A stretch of 32,360 nt of DNA from an uncultured Gammaproteobacteria bacterium. GTDB taxonomy: Bacteria; Pseudomonadota; Gammaproteobacteria; Enterobacterales; Succinivibrionaceae. Positions 10,401-16,545 of the stretch are shown piece by piece. The stretch's first letter is position 1; each line of letters opens with the position of its first letter. The stretch lies in assembly GCA_900315395.1 (NCBI GenBank), contig OMZC01000032.1, forward strand, positions 1-32,360. Direction: 5' to 3'. Below the pieces are notes generated by a model that saw only the letters and a program-made list of their open reading frames with translations, did not search any database and was not told the origin of the DNA. The position numbers were made by a program, and so were the translations under genes.

Positions 10401-10683
10401 TATCGATCAGAGAAAGGATGAGAATCAAACTTGGGAAGCTCGAAATGAAGAAAATAACTACCTCTCAAAGAGAGACGTCTTTAGAATGACAACCTCTACT
10501 ATTGCTAAGACTGCATTGCTCATTGGTTCAATGCCTTCATTCTTCTTTGCTCTAAAGAGTCCAAATGTAAGTTCAATGTCAGTATCTCCTGATGAAATCA
10601 GTGTTTCTAGCCAGAGCAACAAATCCTTCTATGTTGATCTTAAGGCATCATCAACAGTTGCTGCAGGCAAGAACATTATCTAA
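7426..10683 (+). CDS. vgrG: VgrG spike protein with helical C-terminal extension (copy 1)
   Basis: This is the trimeric T6SS spike. From the ATG at 7426 the protein has 1085 residues. That start has GGAG 8 nt upstream and gives an N-terminus (MAAYSGVFKKSI) collinear with the second VgrG; a longer frame from a TTG at 7351 has no support. The gp27-like base domain includes HYSGKKVTEIIKDLF and the conserved VFEQNNETDLDFLQRL (193-208). A gp5-like OB fold lies at about 455-555 (LPKLGSRVVMLYTG). A helical insert (about 590-740), a β-helix of short repeats (about 740-890) and a mainly helical extension (about 890-1085) follow. No known toxin motif was recognised in the extension. The loop before the OB fold holds a short Thr/Glu repeat (TETTTETTTE). 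Confidence 0.92.
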   Translation: MAAYSGVFKKSIEVTVSAKKQDSDAQNALVFFNPAREVPDVAYGVDLTEGVSVPFELKLTILTTYQPSRSDLKDHLLKSNYTVTLRQGNSYDATVSQLEKVQRERVFKGIVTSYQYKGKSPSLPNTDKSCYIYELTIAPEMIELGLHKRTAHYSGKKVTEIIKDLFKAHDLEANCQIDASLLGKDTLDDTGYVFEQNNETDLDFLQRLCYLFSLNYTFAYEDGRCNVVFSRVSALCSSFPVKVLPEIVSKEGEHSAASAAVMVQAFLNSNIELEASERNYVQDIAYKGGITEGSIFSEDSIVDNLQYNLQSNINTDIAGNAKQLAYIKESIAKTKEKVDEYLVAKSSDLIFASGVHFKVNDANSIYNDSQCLVVRSYLKFNVKYPVSMPKVDAVSPSESPLYLRFAAIPAANSTNDVLGSLNIFAKLNNTMSVDDCLSIDSNNQITASTIQNTCSSVKTVIGVVCDIEGKINSSNTETTTETTTEKNNRKAKESNFSSFDKFYVRLDLQSKTPTVVVCDYVSAYGSLGNLPKLGSRVVMLYTGNKYYYLGQIATNEVLGLNNEKLLKQRSDSLILQNDTQTSVIDIKAASDNEIELMKLMLSGEMPLFIDKLNFQNNSLRPKEIFEKNIVRLGYSLAKEATSSDAKAHEIKLTKVNKKKTFAQWTEKLPQDINSVKELMNSISMNLSNSLIEGQTDKEEKLRDSYEKCIQSLNSLNQAMKTLSTSLAKSLESYLSFKGKDNISIKTPGEVVLSSVEQDEEGSFISVSSDSGVTINAPVVNEESDSSGQLTLNAGKNLNISAEQSITLNVGNSTITIDAGGINLTAKKFKENTTLWDSSITIDGMTGIQMEAFDTNIDSFSSTTISDGFGAEISTLAGKVTVNGTNVDIENTRRDDLIYCLTNLSKNVATWITSAVEAGQNYSDEERRDAERGVMLFSNIVDTYQGITKIIRDVASATNASSRGEKLTAACSAIAGILKIVDLIEDIVATSIDIDQRKDENQTWEARNEENNYLSKRDVFRMTTSTIAKTALLIGSMPSFFFALKSPNVSSMSVSPDEISVSSQSNKSFYVDLKASSTVAAGKNII

Positions 10684-10702
10684 AGGTTAGGTCGGAGCAT
10701 AT

Positions 10703-11098
10703 ATGAAAACAAAATCAGAATATACCAGAGAATCTGCAACCTCTGAGACTGTAAAGGCCTGTTCATCAATTTCTCTTACAGCACTGTCAGCTGTAGCTAC
10801 AGGTATTCTGTTATCAACAACTGTAACTAACTATGAGAATAAGAATGTCATAGGTAATAAAAAGGTCTCTCCTACTAATGATGAAACTTCATTAGAGAAA
10901 AGAGAATCAGCAGGTGTCAGCAATGACAGTTCATTATCTAAAGATGATGTTTCTGCTCAAAAAGGTGAAGTTGATGCTGCAGAGACTGAGGGTAAAGCTG
11001 CAACTACTGAAGCTACTGCATCAGATACTGGTGCTTCAGCTTTAAAGACCAAAGCTGGTGCAACTGATATTGCAACTAAAGGTATCAAGCTCAATTAA
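10703..11098 (+). CDS. Small VgrG-linked protein, paralogue A (function unknown)
   Basis: A 131-residue protein encoded 19 nt after vgrG copy 1, with GGAG upstream of its ATG. The N-terminal third holds a hydrophobic stretch (about 20-43), including the conserved LLSTTVTNYE and Cys20. It is too polar at the edges to be a sure membrane helix. The rest is Ala/Thr/Ser/Asp/Glu/Lys-rich and probably extended or disordered. The C-terminus ATDIATKGIKLN resembles the β-helix strand IDASGIKL of the neighbouring VgrGs. A paralogue follows the second vgrG; the last 55 residues match at 49 positions. No domain was recognised. It could be cargo, a spike-capping subunit or a chaperone. Confidence 0.8.
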   Translation: MKTKSEYTRESATSETVKACSSISLTALSAVATGILLSTTVTNYENKNVIGNKKVSPTNDETSLEKRESAGVSNDSSLSKDDVSAQKGEVDAAETEGKAATTEATASDTGASALKTKAGATDIATKGIKLN

Positions 11099-11133
11099 GT
11101 TTAAAACAGTGCGTTTTAGCTTTTTATTTTGCA

Positions 11134-11208
11134 TTATGGCAAAAGATGTCATAACCTTAATTTAGTATGTCAATATTCACATATGACGATAAATCTAAAA
11201 TGCCATAA
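11134..11208. repeat. Nested inverted repeats between small gene A and vgrG copy 2
   Basis: TTATGGCA (11134-11141) pairs with TGCCATAA (11201-11208). Inside these arms, GTCATA (11148-11153) pairs with TATGAC (11183-11188). The pair sits in the 176-nt gap before the second vgrG. It may fold as one long stem with an internal bulge. No T tract follows, so a regulatory or leader role is more likely than termination. Confidence 0.4.
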
Positions 11209-11274
11209 GGTATGCTTTTGAACTGAAAATTGAAGTTATTAGAAAATGTAAGTTAACCTATAAGGAGCCACCTT

Positions 11275-14200
11275 ATGTCCATGTATAACGGTGTATTTAA
11301 AAAGAGTATTGATGTCTCTGTTATAGCAAAACAAAGTGACCCTGCAAAAGAAAGTGATAGCGCAAAAGAGCATTCTATCGTTTTCTTTAATAAGTCTAAT
11401 GATATTGCTGATGTTGCTTACTCAGTTGAAGTATCAGAAGGTATCTCCACACCATTTACATTAAAACTTACTGTTTTAAGTTCACTAAAGCCAAGTCGCA
11501 CTGAATTAAAAAACGATCTCTTATTTAGTAAATACACAGTTACCTTGCGTCAGGACAATGAAAAAAGTGACGCACTATCAGAAAGAGTAAAGCGTGAACG
11601 CAAGTTCAAAGGTATTGTGACCTCTTATGCTTTTAAAGGCTCTGTACCTTCAGCACAGAATTCAGAAAAATCCTGCTATGTCTATGAACTTACAATTGAG
11701 CCTGAGCTTGTATTACTCTCATTAAAGAAAAGAACCTGTCATTACAGTGGTATGACTGTAATTGAGATCATCAAAGAGTTGTTCAAAAAGCATGATCTGC
11801 AATCATATTGTGAGATTGATTTAAGCCACTTTGGACAGGACAAATTTGATGATAAAAGCTTTGTCTTTGAGCAAAACAATGAGACTGATCTTGAGTTTTT
11901 AAACAGGCTTTTAAGGCAGTTCTCAATTAACTACTGCTTTGATGATAGTGGTGATGACTATAAAGTCACCTTCTCACGTTCAAGCTCTGTCTATTCTCAT
12001 TTCCCTGTAACTACACAGAACGATACCACCAAAGATACAGTGGTAAATGCAATTGTAAATCCTAATCTTGAGCTTAAAGTTGGGGATAACAGCTACATCT
12101 TTAATGCCTATTACAAAGGAAGTTCTTTGCAAGGATCGATCTATTCTGATGAGGATGATGCGTCATTCTCAGACGAGGTAGAGAGTAACCTTAATACCGA
12201 TATAGCAGGTAACTCAAAACAGCTTTATTACATCAATGAAAGCCATAATAAGATTAGAAACACTCTTGATGAATACTTAGTCTTAACAGCTTCAGATCTA
12301 GTGTTCGCATCTGGAGTGAACTTCCTGTTAAAGGATGAGTCATCCTGCTTTAATAACTGTCAGTGCCTCATTGTAAGATCTTATCTAAAGTTTAATGTGG
12401 CATATCCTAGCTACTTTGCAAGCAGTGAACATTATGAAAAAACAGAGAGCACACTTACTCAAAAGTTTGTAGCAATACCAATAGATAACGCAACCGATGC
12501 TGTTTTAGGTCCAATCGGTGTCTTTAAAAAGTTAGAGAACGTGGATTTACACAGTAGTAAAGATCTTGATACATGCTTTGGTTTGACAAAGGTAAGTGAG
12601 AGTCGAGGCTCAAAGAACAATCAATCTGTGACCGTAACAGGTGTAGTCTGCAACGCAAAAGGTGAGATCACAGATGACAATGAAGTAAACAGAATTGCTT
12701 TAGAGTCAAATCAGAGTAACTACGATAAGTTCTATGTCAAAGTCTCAAACAATGGTAATGATCCTTCAGTTGTAATTTGCAACTATCTAAGATCCTATTT
12801 AGGTGTTAACAACCTGCCAAAACTAGGTCAAAAGGTTGTTATGCTCTTTACAGGCAGTAAGTATTACTTACTGGGTATTCTACCTAAAGAAACAATAGGT
12901 CTTACTGATGAAGCTATTCAGAATAAGCAAGCAGATTCAGTTTTAATTAAGAATAACGACGGCTCTAGTGCAATTTCATTAGGTGCCATGACTGACATTA
13001 AGTCAGCCATAAGAGAAAAACTCTTATCTCACGAATTGTCATCATACGTAGGTCTTCTTAATATCCAAAATAACAGCTTGCTTCCAAAAGAGAATTTTGA
13101 GACTGAATATGTACAGTTAAGCTATAAAAAAGCAGTGCTCTCAAATGATGAAGACACCGTGACTTTAGAAGATGTCAACAAACTTTGCTCTTATAAAGAC
13201 TGGTCTGAGATTCTGCCAGATGAGATTAAAGCTGTAGAGTCCTTAAAAGACGCCATTGCCAAAAAGTTAAATGCTTATGAATTGCAAAAGGATCTTGAAA
13301 GCGCTGATAAGCAGTGCAAGTACTATGACTTATGTAAAGAATCATTAAACTCTTTAGTAGAAGCTACTAAGGAGTATTCTGCTAAATTAGAAGAGGAACT
13401 GCATAATTACATAGCTCTTAATAAAGGTGCACTATCAATTAAATCAAATGGCAGTGTAAAGCTGTCATCAGCACCTTGCAATCAAGACTCTGGCAATTCA
13501 GCTAATGATGAATCTTCATATGTGGATGTTTCATCTGCAAAAGGTATATCTATCAAGTCTTCAAAGACAGTGAATTCTGCAGGTACTACTGGAAAAGTTA
13601 ATATCCTTGCAGACGACACTGTAACTGTTAATGCAGGTAATAAGATTATTCTAAATGTGGCAAATTCCACAATTGTTATTGATGCTAGTGGTATCAAACT
13701 TTCATCTAAAAAGTTTGCTCAAGACTCTGTGCTTTGGGATAGCGCAATTTCCGTTGACAGTATGGGCAACTTAAAAATGTCAGCTTTTGATACTGTGATT
13801 AACTCATTTTCTTCAAATACGATTTCAGATTCTTTTGGTGGAAGAGTATCTACCATGGCAGGCAAAGTTCTCGCAAAAGGTAACTTTGTGAATGTAGCTA
13901 CTCAAAAAAGTTCAGAAGTTATTGATAGCTTAGTAGGAATTTCAACGGTTTTACCAAAATGGTTCGCATCAATTCAAAAAGCATACAACGGTACAGAAAG
14001 TAATTCTACTGAAGCACTAACCTTAGATAGGATGAGTTTGCTTTACGGAGATGGTGTTAATTTATTTACAAACATAAGAAGTCTTATTAGAAATTATGGT
14101 GCTGCAAAATTTTCTGAAAGTAATGGGCAGATATTTGGTTTTTCTTGTGCATGTATAGTAAGCATATTAAAGATAGTAGATACACTAGAAGATATTGTGA

Positions 14201-14625
14201 TTACGTCAATAGATCTTGCAGAATCAAAACAACAAGATGATACTTGGGAAAAACGCGATAAATCAAATAACTATATTTCTAATCGAGATAAATTTAAGTT
14301 AGTAACTAGCTCTTTATCAAAGACAGCTTTTGTATTAAGTTCAATCCCAGCTTTATTAGGAGCACTTAATGCTACTAAATCAAGTTCTTTAGTTTTGTCT
14401 GGTGGAAATATGAGGTTTGTTTCTCCATTCAATATTTCATTCTTTCAAGACTTTAAGGAGGCGACAGCCGTTACTGCTGGACAGAGCGTTGCTGTAAAAG
14501 AAGAATCAAATTCAAAGGCAGTTTCTTCTGGGGCGGATAATTCCGAAAGTCAAACAGAACTTGAAGAAGCCATGAATGAAGATATAGATGAAGATCTATT
14601 AAGAGCAGAGCTATCATTATTGTAA
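11275..14625 (+). CDS. vgrG: VgrG spike protein with helical C-terminal extension (copy 2)
   Basis: A second T6SS spike protein of 1116 residues, homologous to copy 1 along nearly its whole length. The gp27-like domain contains SFVFEQNNETDLEFLNRLL, the OB fold contains LPKLGQKVVMLFTG, and the β-helix includes STIVIDASGIKLSS. AAGGAG lies 8 nt before the ATG. The C-terminal helical extension aligns with that of copy 1 (ILKIVDTLEDIVITSID against ILKIVDLIEDIVATSID) but is less conserved, and an extra acidic tail of about 45 residues (EELEEAMNEDIDED-like) is present only here. From about 14070 on, codon use changes: seven ATA codons in 515 nt, none in the matching part of copy 1. This suggests the 3' end was exchanged by recombination. 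Confidence 0.92.
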   Translation: MSMYNGVFKKSIDVSVIAKQSDPAKESDSAKEHSIVFFNKSNDIADVAYSVEVSEGISTPFTLKLTVLSSLKPSRTELKNDLLFSKYTVTLRQDNEKSDALSERVKRERKFKGIVTSYAFKGSVPSAQNSEKSCYVYELTIEPELVLLSLKKRTCHYSGMTVIEIIKELFKKHDLQSYCEIDLSHFGQDKFDDKSFVFEQNNETDLEFLNRLLRQFSINYCFDDSGDDYKVTFSRSSSVYSHFPVTTQNDTTKDTVVNAIVNPNLELKVGDNSYIFNAYYKGSSLQGSIYSDEDDASFSDEVESNLNTDIAGNSKQLYYINESHNKIRNTLDEYLVLTASDLVFASGVNFLLKDESSCFNNCQCLIVRSYLKFNVAYPSYFASSEHYEKTESTLTQKFVAIPIDNATDAVLGPIGVFKKLENVDLHSSKDLDTCFGLTKVSESRGSKNNQSVTVTGVVCNAKGEITDDNEVNRIALESNQSNYDKFYVKVSNNGNDPSVVICNYLRSYLGVNNLPKLGQKVVMLFTGSKYYLLGILPKETIGLTDEAIQNKQADSVLIKNNDGSSAISLGAMTDIKSAIREKLLSHELSSYVGLLNIQNNSLLPKENFETEYVQLSYKKAVLSNDEDTVTLEDVNKLCSYKDWSEILPDEIKAVESLKDAIAKKLNAYELQKDLESADKQCKYYDLCKESLNSLVEATKEYSAKLEEELHNYIALNKGALSIKSNGSVKLSSAPCNQDSGNSANDESSYVDVSSAKGISIKSSKTVNSAGTTGKVNILADDTVTVNAGNKIILNVANSTIVIDASGIKLSSKKFAQDSVLWDSAISVDSMGNLKMSAFDTVINSFSSNTISDSFGGRVSTMAGKVLAKGNFVNVATQKSSEVIDSLVGISTVLPKWFASIQKAYNGTESNSTEALTLDRMSLLYGDGVNLFTNIRSLIRNYGAAKFSESNGQIFGFSCACIVSILKIVDTLEDIVITSIDLAESKQQDDTWEKRDKSNNYISNRDKFKLVTSSLSKTAFVLSSIPALLGALNATKSSSLVLSGGNMRFVSPFNISFFQDFKEATAVTAGQSVAVKEESNSKAVSSGADNSESQTELEEAMNEDIDEDLLRAELSLL

Positions 14626-14711
14626 AACAGTGCTTGAGACGGGATGTCAAGCGAAATATAGAGCTGATCTTTGTGATAGAAAAATGGGCTCAGTAACCAG
14701 TTTGTAATGAC

Positions 14712-14728
14712 TATCTTTTGAAAAGATA
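14712..14728. repeat. 17-bp palindrome upstream of small gene B
   Basis: TATCTTTT and AAAAGATA flank a single central G. It lies 67 nt before the ATG of the small gene. It is a possible operator. The single-base centre rules out a simple RNA hairpin with the full stem. Confidence 0.35.
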
Positions 14729-14795
14729 ACTTGAATTATGAATAAGATTAAATTGATATCCTAAGATCTTATATAGTATAAGTAGAGGTAATTGA

Positions 14796-15179
14796 ATGGC
14801 AGATGATCAAAAAACAGCTGTATCAGAAGCTGTAAAAGTGTGTTCACAAATAGCTTTAAGCGCTGCAACAGCAGTTATTTCTAATCTTTTACTGTCAACT
14901 ACAGTTACCAACTATGAGGAAAAGAAATTATCAGGTAACAAAGTAGTTACCCCCACAAATGATGAGACTTCTTTAGAGTCAAGAGAATCCACAGGTGTAG
15001 ATAACGACAGCTCTCTTGCAAAAGATGATGTTGCAGCTCAAAAAGGTGAACTTGATGCTGCAGAAACTGAAGGTAAGGCTGCAACTACTGAGGCTACCGC
15101 AGCAGACAGTGGCGCATCTGCTCTAAAGACTAAAGCAGGTGCTACAGACATTGCAGCTAAGGGAATTAAGCTCAACTAG
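14796..15179 (+). CDS. Small VgrG-linked protein, paralogue B (function unknown)
   Basis: A 127-residue paralogue of the 131-residue protein after vgrG copy 1, in the same position relative to vgrG copy 2 but after a longer gap (170 nt). It shares LLSTTVTNYE, a Cys (Cys16) before the hydrophobic stretch, PTNDETSLE, and an almost invariant C-terminal 55 residues ending in KGIKLN. Synonymous codons differ between the copies, so the protein sequence is being conserved rather than the DNA being freshly duplicated. GAGG precedes the ATG. It was not assigned to any family I recognise. Its position, where effectors or adaptors often lie, makes a T6SS role likely but unproven. Confidence 0.8.
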   Translation: MADDQKTAVSEAVKVCSQIALSAATAVISNLLLSTTVTNYEEKKLSGNKVVTPTNDETSLESRESTGVDNDSSLAKDDVAAQKGELDAAETEGKAATTEATAADSGASALKTKAGATDIAAKGIKLN

Positions 15180-15298
15180 CACATCCCTATAAAGTCAGTA
15201 ATTGCACTTTCTTGTTTTGATCGATATATGTCTTAGGTGATTGCCTTTGATATAAGATTCTAAAGTACGGTTAGAAAATATAAGAAGACTTTTAGTCT

Positions 15299-15479
15299 GG
15301 CACTTTGGTGGCACTTTGGGTGGCACTTTGGGTGGCACTTTGGGTGGCACTTTGGTGGCACTTTGGTGGCACTTTGGCGGCACTTTGGCTGGCGCTTTGG
15401 TAGCGCTTTGGGTAGCGCTTTGGTGGCATTGTGGGAGAACTTTTGCTAGCACTTTGTGGCCCTTTGGGTGGCACTTTGG
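15299..15479. repeat. Tandem array of 11-12 bp units (GGCACTTTGGT / GGCACTTTGGGT)
   Basis: About 15 units run head to tail. The first eight are near perfect; the rest degenerate progressively (GGCGCTTTGGT, AGCGCTTTGGGT and others). Units alternate between 11 and 12 bp, about one helical turn. No spacers are present. Because the units lack stop codons in several frames, repeat-encoded open frames appear on both strands (around 15195-15498); these are composition artefacts. The array lies in the 404-nt gap between the last T6SS-linked gene and a convergent gene, and accounts for most of that gap. It is a minisatellite, possibly unstable in length. Confidence 0.9.
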
Positions 15480-15523
15480 AATGCGGTTCGGAGGATAAGT
15501 TAGAAAGAAGATCTTTTCTTCCT

Positions 15524-15561
15524 AAATAGAAAAGACCTCAGATCTTTTGATAAGAGGTCTT
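15524..15561 (-). terminator. Rho-independent terminator for the secreted-protein gene
   Basis: Read on the minus strand, AAGACCTC (15561-15554) pairs with GAGGTCTT (15539-15532), followed by TTTTCTATTT. It lies 23 nt after the stop of the gene ending at 15584. The T tract lies only on the minus-strand side. Confidence 0.8.
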
Positions 15562-15583
15562 GATTGAGATTTTGTTTTTATTC

Positions 15584-16333
15584 TTAGAACTGAGTCTTCT
15601 TGTAGGTCTCAGTTGCTAAGAACTCACCTAAAGAGTGAGATACAGCTTTTCTAGCTTTATCTGCTACAACTCTTGGGAAAGCACTCTTGATAATAGAGAT
15701 GTAATCCTGCTCATTCTTACTTAAGGTATGAACATAAGACAGTGATCCGTCTTTATAGAGTTCATAGCTTTCAAATGCAAAAAGATTTGTATTTTTGTCG
15801 TGCAGGGCAAACTGACAAACTGATGAATCTTTACCTGTGTAAAGAGTAGCTTTGCTTAAAACTTTCTGTGAATGATTGGTCTTTGCTAGCTTGTATAAAG
15901 TTTTACAGAAAGTGCTCTGATCCTTATCTTTGATCTCTTTAGTAAAATCAACATAAGCAGTTACCATCTTTTCAGAATTTGATAACAGAACTTTTTGATT
16001 TTTGTTGTCAGCATCATTCTGTGTGAACAATACGGCATTGTAGCCATTAGGTACCCACTGATTTAATTCGTCAGAATCAACCATCTCGCCTTCAAAGTAA
16101 ACATTTACCTTGTACTTGCTACCTAATTTGTCCTGATAGTATTGTTCCATCTCACTGCGCTTGTTTTCTAAAGCCTTTTTACGCTCTAATCTTGCTGCTT
16201 TTGCCTTTTCAAGCATGATCATAGCTTTGCTCTTACCTTCATCTGAAACAGCCTGTGAAGGAATAGAAGCAAAAACACCAGCAACAATGCATGCGCTCAA
16301 AATGGTGAGATAAGTCAGTTTTTTCTTAGTCAT
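15584..16333 (-). CDS. Secreted protein of unknown function
   Basis: The protein has 249 residues and a clear Sec signal peptide: KKK, a hydrophobic core, and a likely cut after Ser-Gln-Ala at about residue 28. The mature part starts with a charged, probably helical stretch (about 33-72, Lys/Glu/Arg-rich), followed by a mixed α/β domain. Two cysteines (in TFCKTL and SVCQFAL) could form a disulfide in the periplasm. No enzyme motif or family was recognised. It has its own candidate promoter at 16384-16413 and a terminator just downstream, so it is probably monocistronic. It is convergent with the T6SS region, and nothing ties it to secretion except the neighbourhood. Confidence 0.75.
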   Translation of the reverse strand: MTKKKLTYLTILSACIVAGVFASIPSQAVSDEGKSKAMIMLEKAKAARLERKKALENKRSEMEQYYQDKLGSKYKVNVYFEGEMVDSDELNQWVPNGYNAVLFTQNDADNKNQKVLLSNSEKMVTAYVDFTKEIKDKDQSTFCKTLYKLAKTNHSQKVLSKATLYTGKDSSVCQFALHDKNTNLFAFESYELYKDGSLSYVHTLSKNEQDYISIIKSAFPRVVADKARKAVSHSLGEFLATETYKKTQF

Positions 16334-16383
16334 TTTTATAATCTTTCTGTAAGGTGTGCATCTGAACGATAACTTATGTGCAC

Positions 16384-16414
16384 ATATTAAAGATTTTATG
16401 TGATGTATGTCAAA
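16384..16414 (-). promoter_or_regulatory. Candidate σ70 promoter with overlapping CRP-like site
   Basis: On the minus strand a perfect TTGACA (16413-16408) and TAATAT (16389-16384) are 18 bp apart, placing a start near 16377, about 45 nt upstream of the ATG at 16333. A CRP-like half-site pair TGTGA-6-TCAAA lies at 16399-16414 and overlaps the -35, an arrangement more typical of repression than of activation. Both calls are by eye. Confidence 0.5.
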
Positions 16415-16461
16415 CTTTTTTTTGAATTGATTTTGCTGACTTTAGTGAAGAGATTGATATT

Positions 16462-16501
16462 AAACAGAATATACCTAGTAAATACTAGGCATATCCTGTT
16501 T
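16462..16501 (-). terminator. Long hairpin downstream of the amylase gene
   Basis: Two 19-nt arms (16462-16480 and 16483-16501) pair at all but two positions. On the plus strand those two are A·C mismatches, but in RNA made from the minus strand they become G·U pairs. That points to an RNA structure in the amylase transcript, 44 nt after its stop. The T tract after it is short, so it may act as a 3' end stabiliser or a weak terminator. Confidence 0.6.
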
Positions 16502-16545
16502 CATGAGGTTTAAAGAAAGGGAATATTTAAAGTTCTATGTGGCTT

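Noticed and set aside
14753-14782. σ70-like pair TTGATA-18-TATAAG before the second small gene
   Set aside because: The implied start (about 14789) would fall after the SD (14785-14788), leaving a 7-nt leader, so it cannot serve the gene well.
15299-15479. CRISPR array
   Set aside because: The repeats are 11-12 bp, contiguous and without unique spacers, and no cas genes are present.
15195-15498. Open frames over the tandem array on both strands (Pro/Lys/Ser/Thr or Gly/Trp/Leu repeats)
   Set aside because: They arise because the 11-12 bp unit lacks stop codons in several frames. They have no SD and overlap one another in different frames, with periodic peptides.
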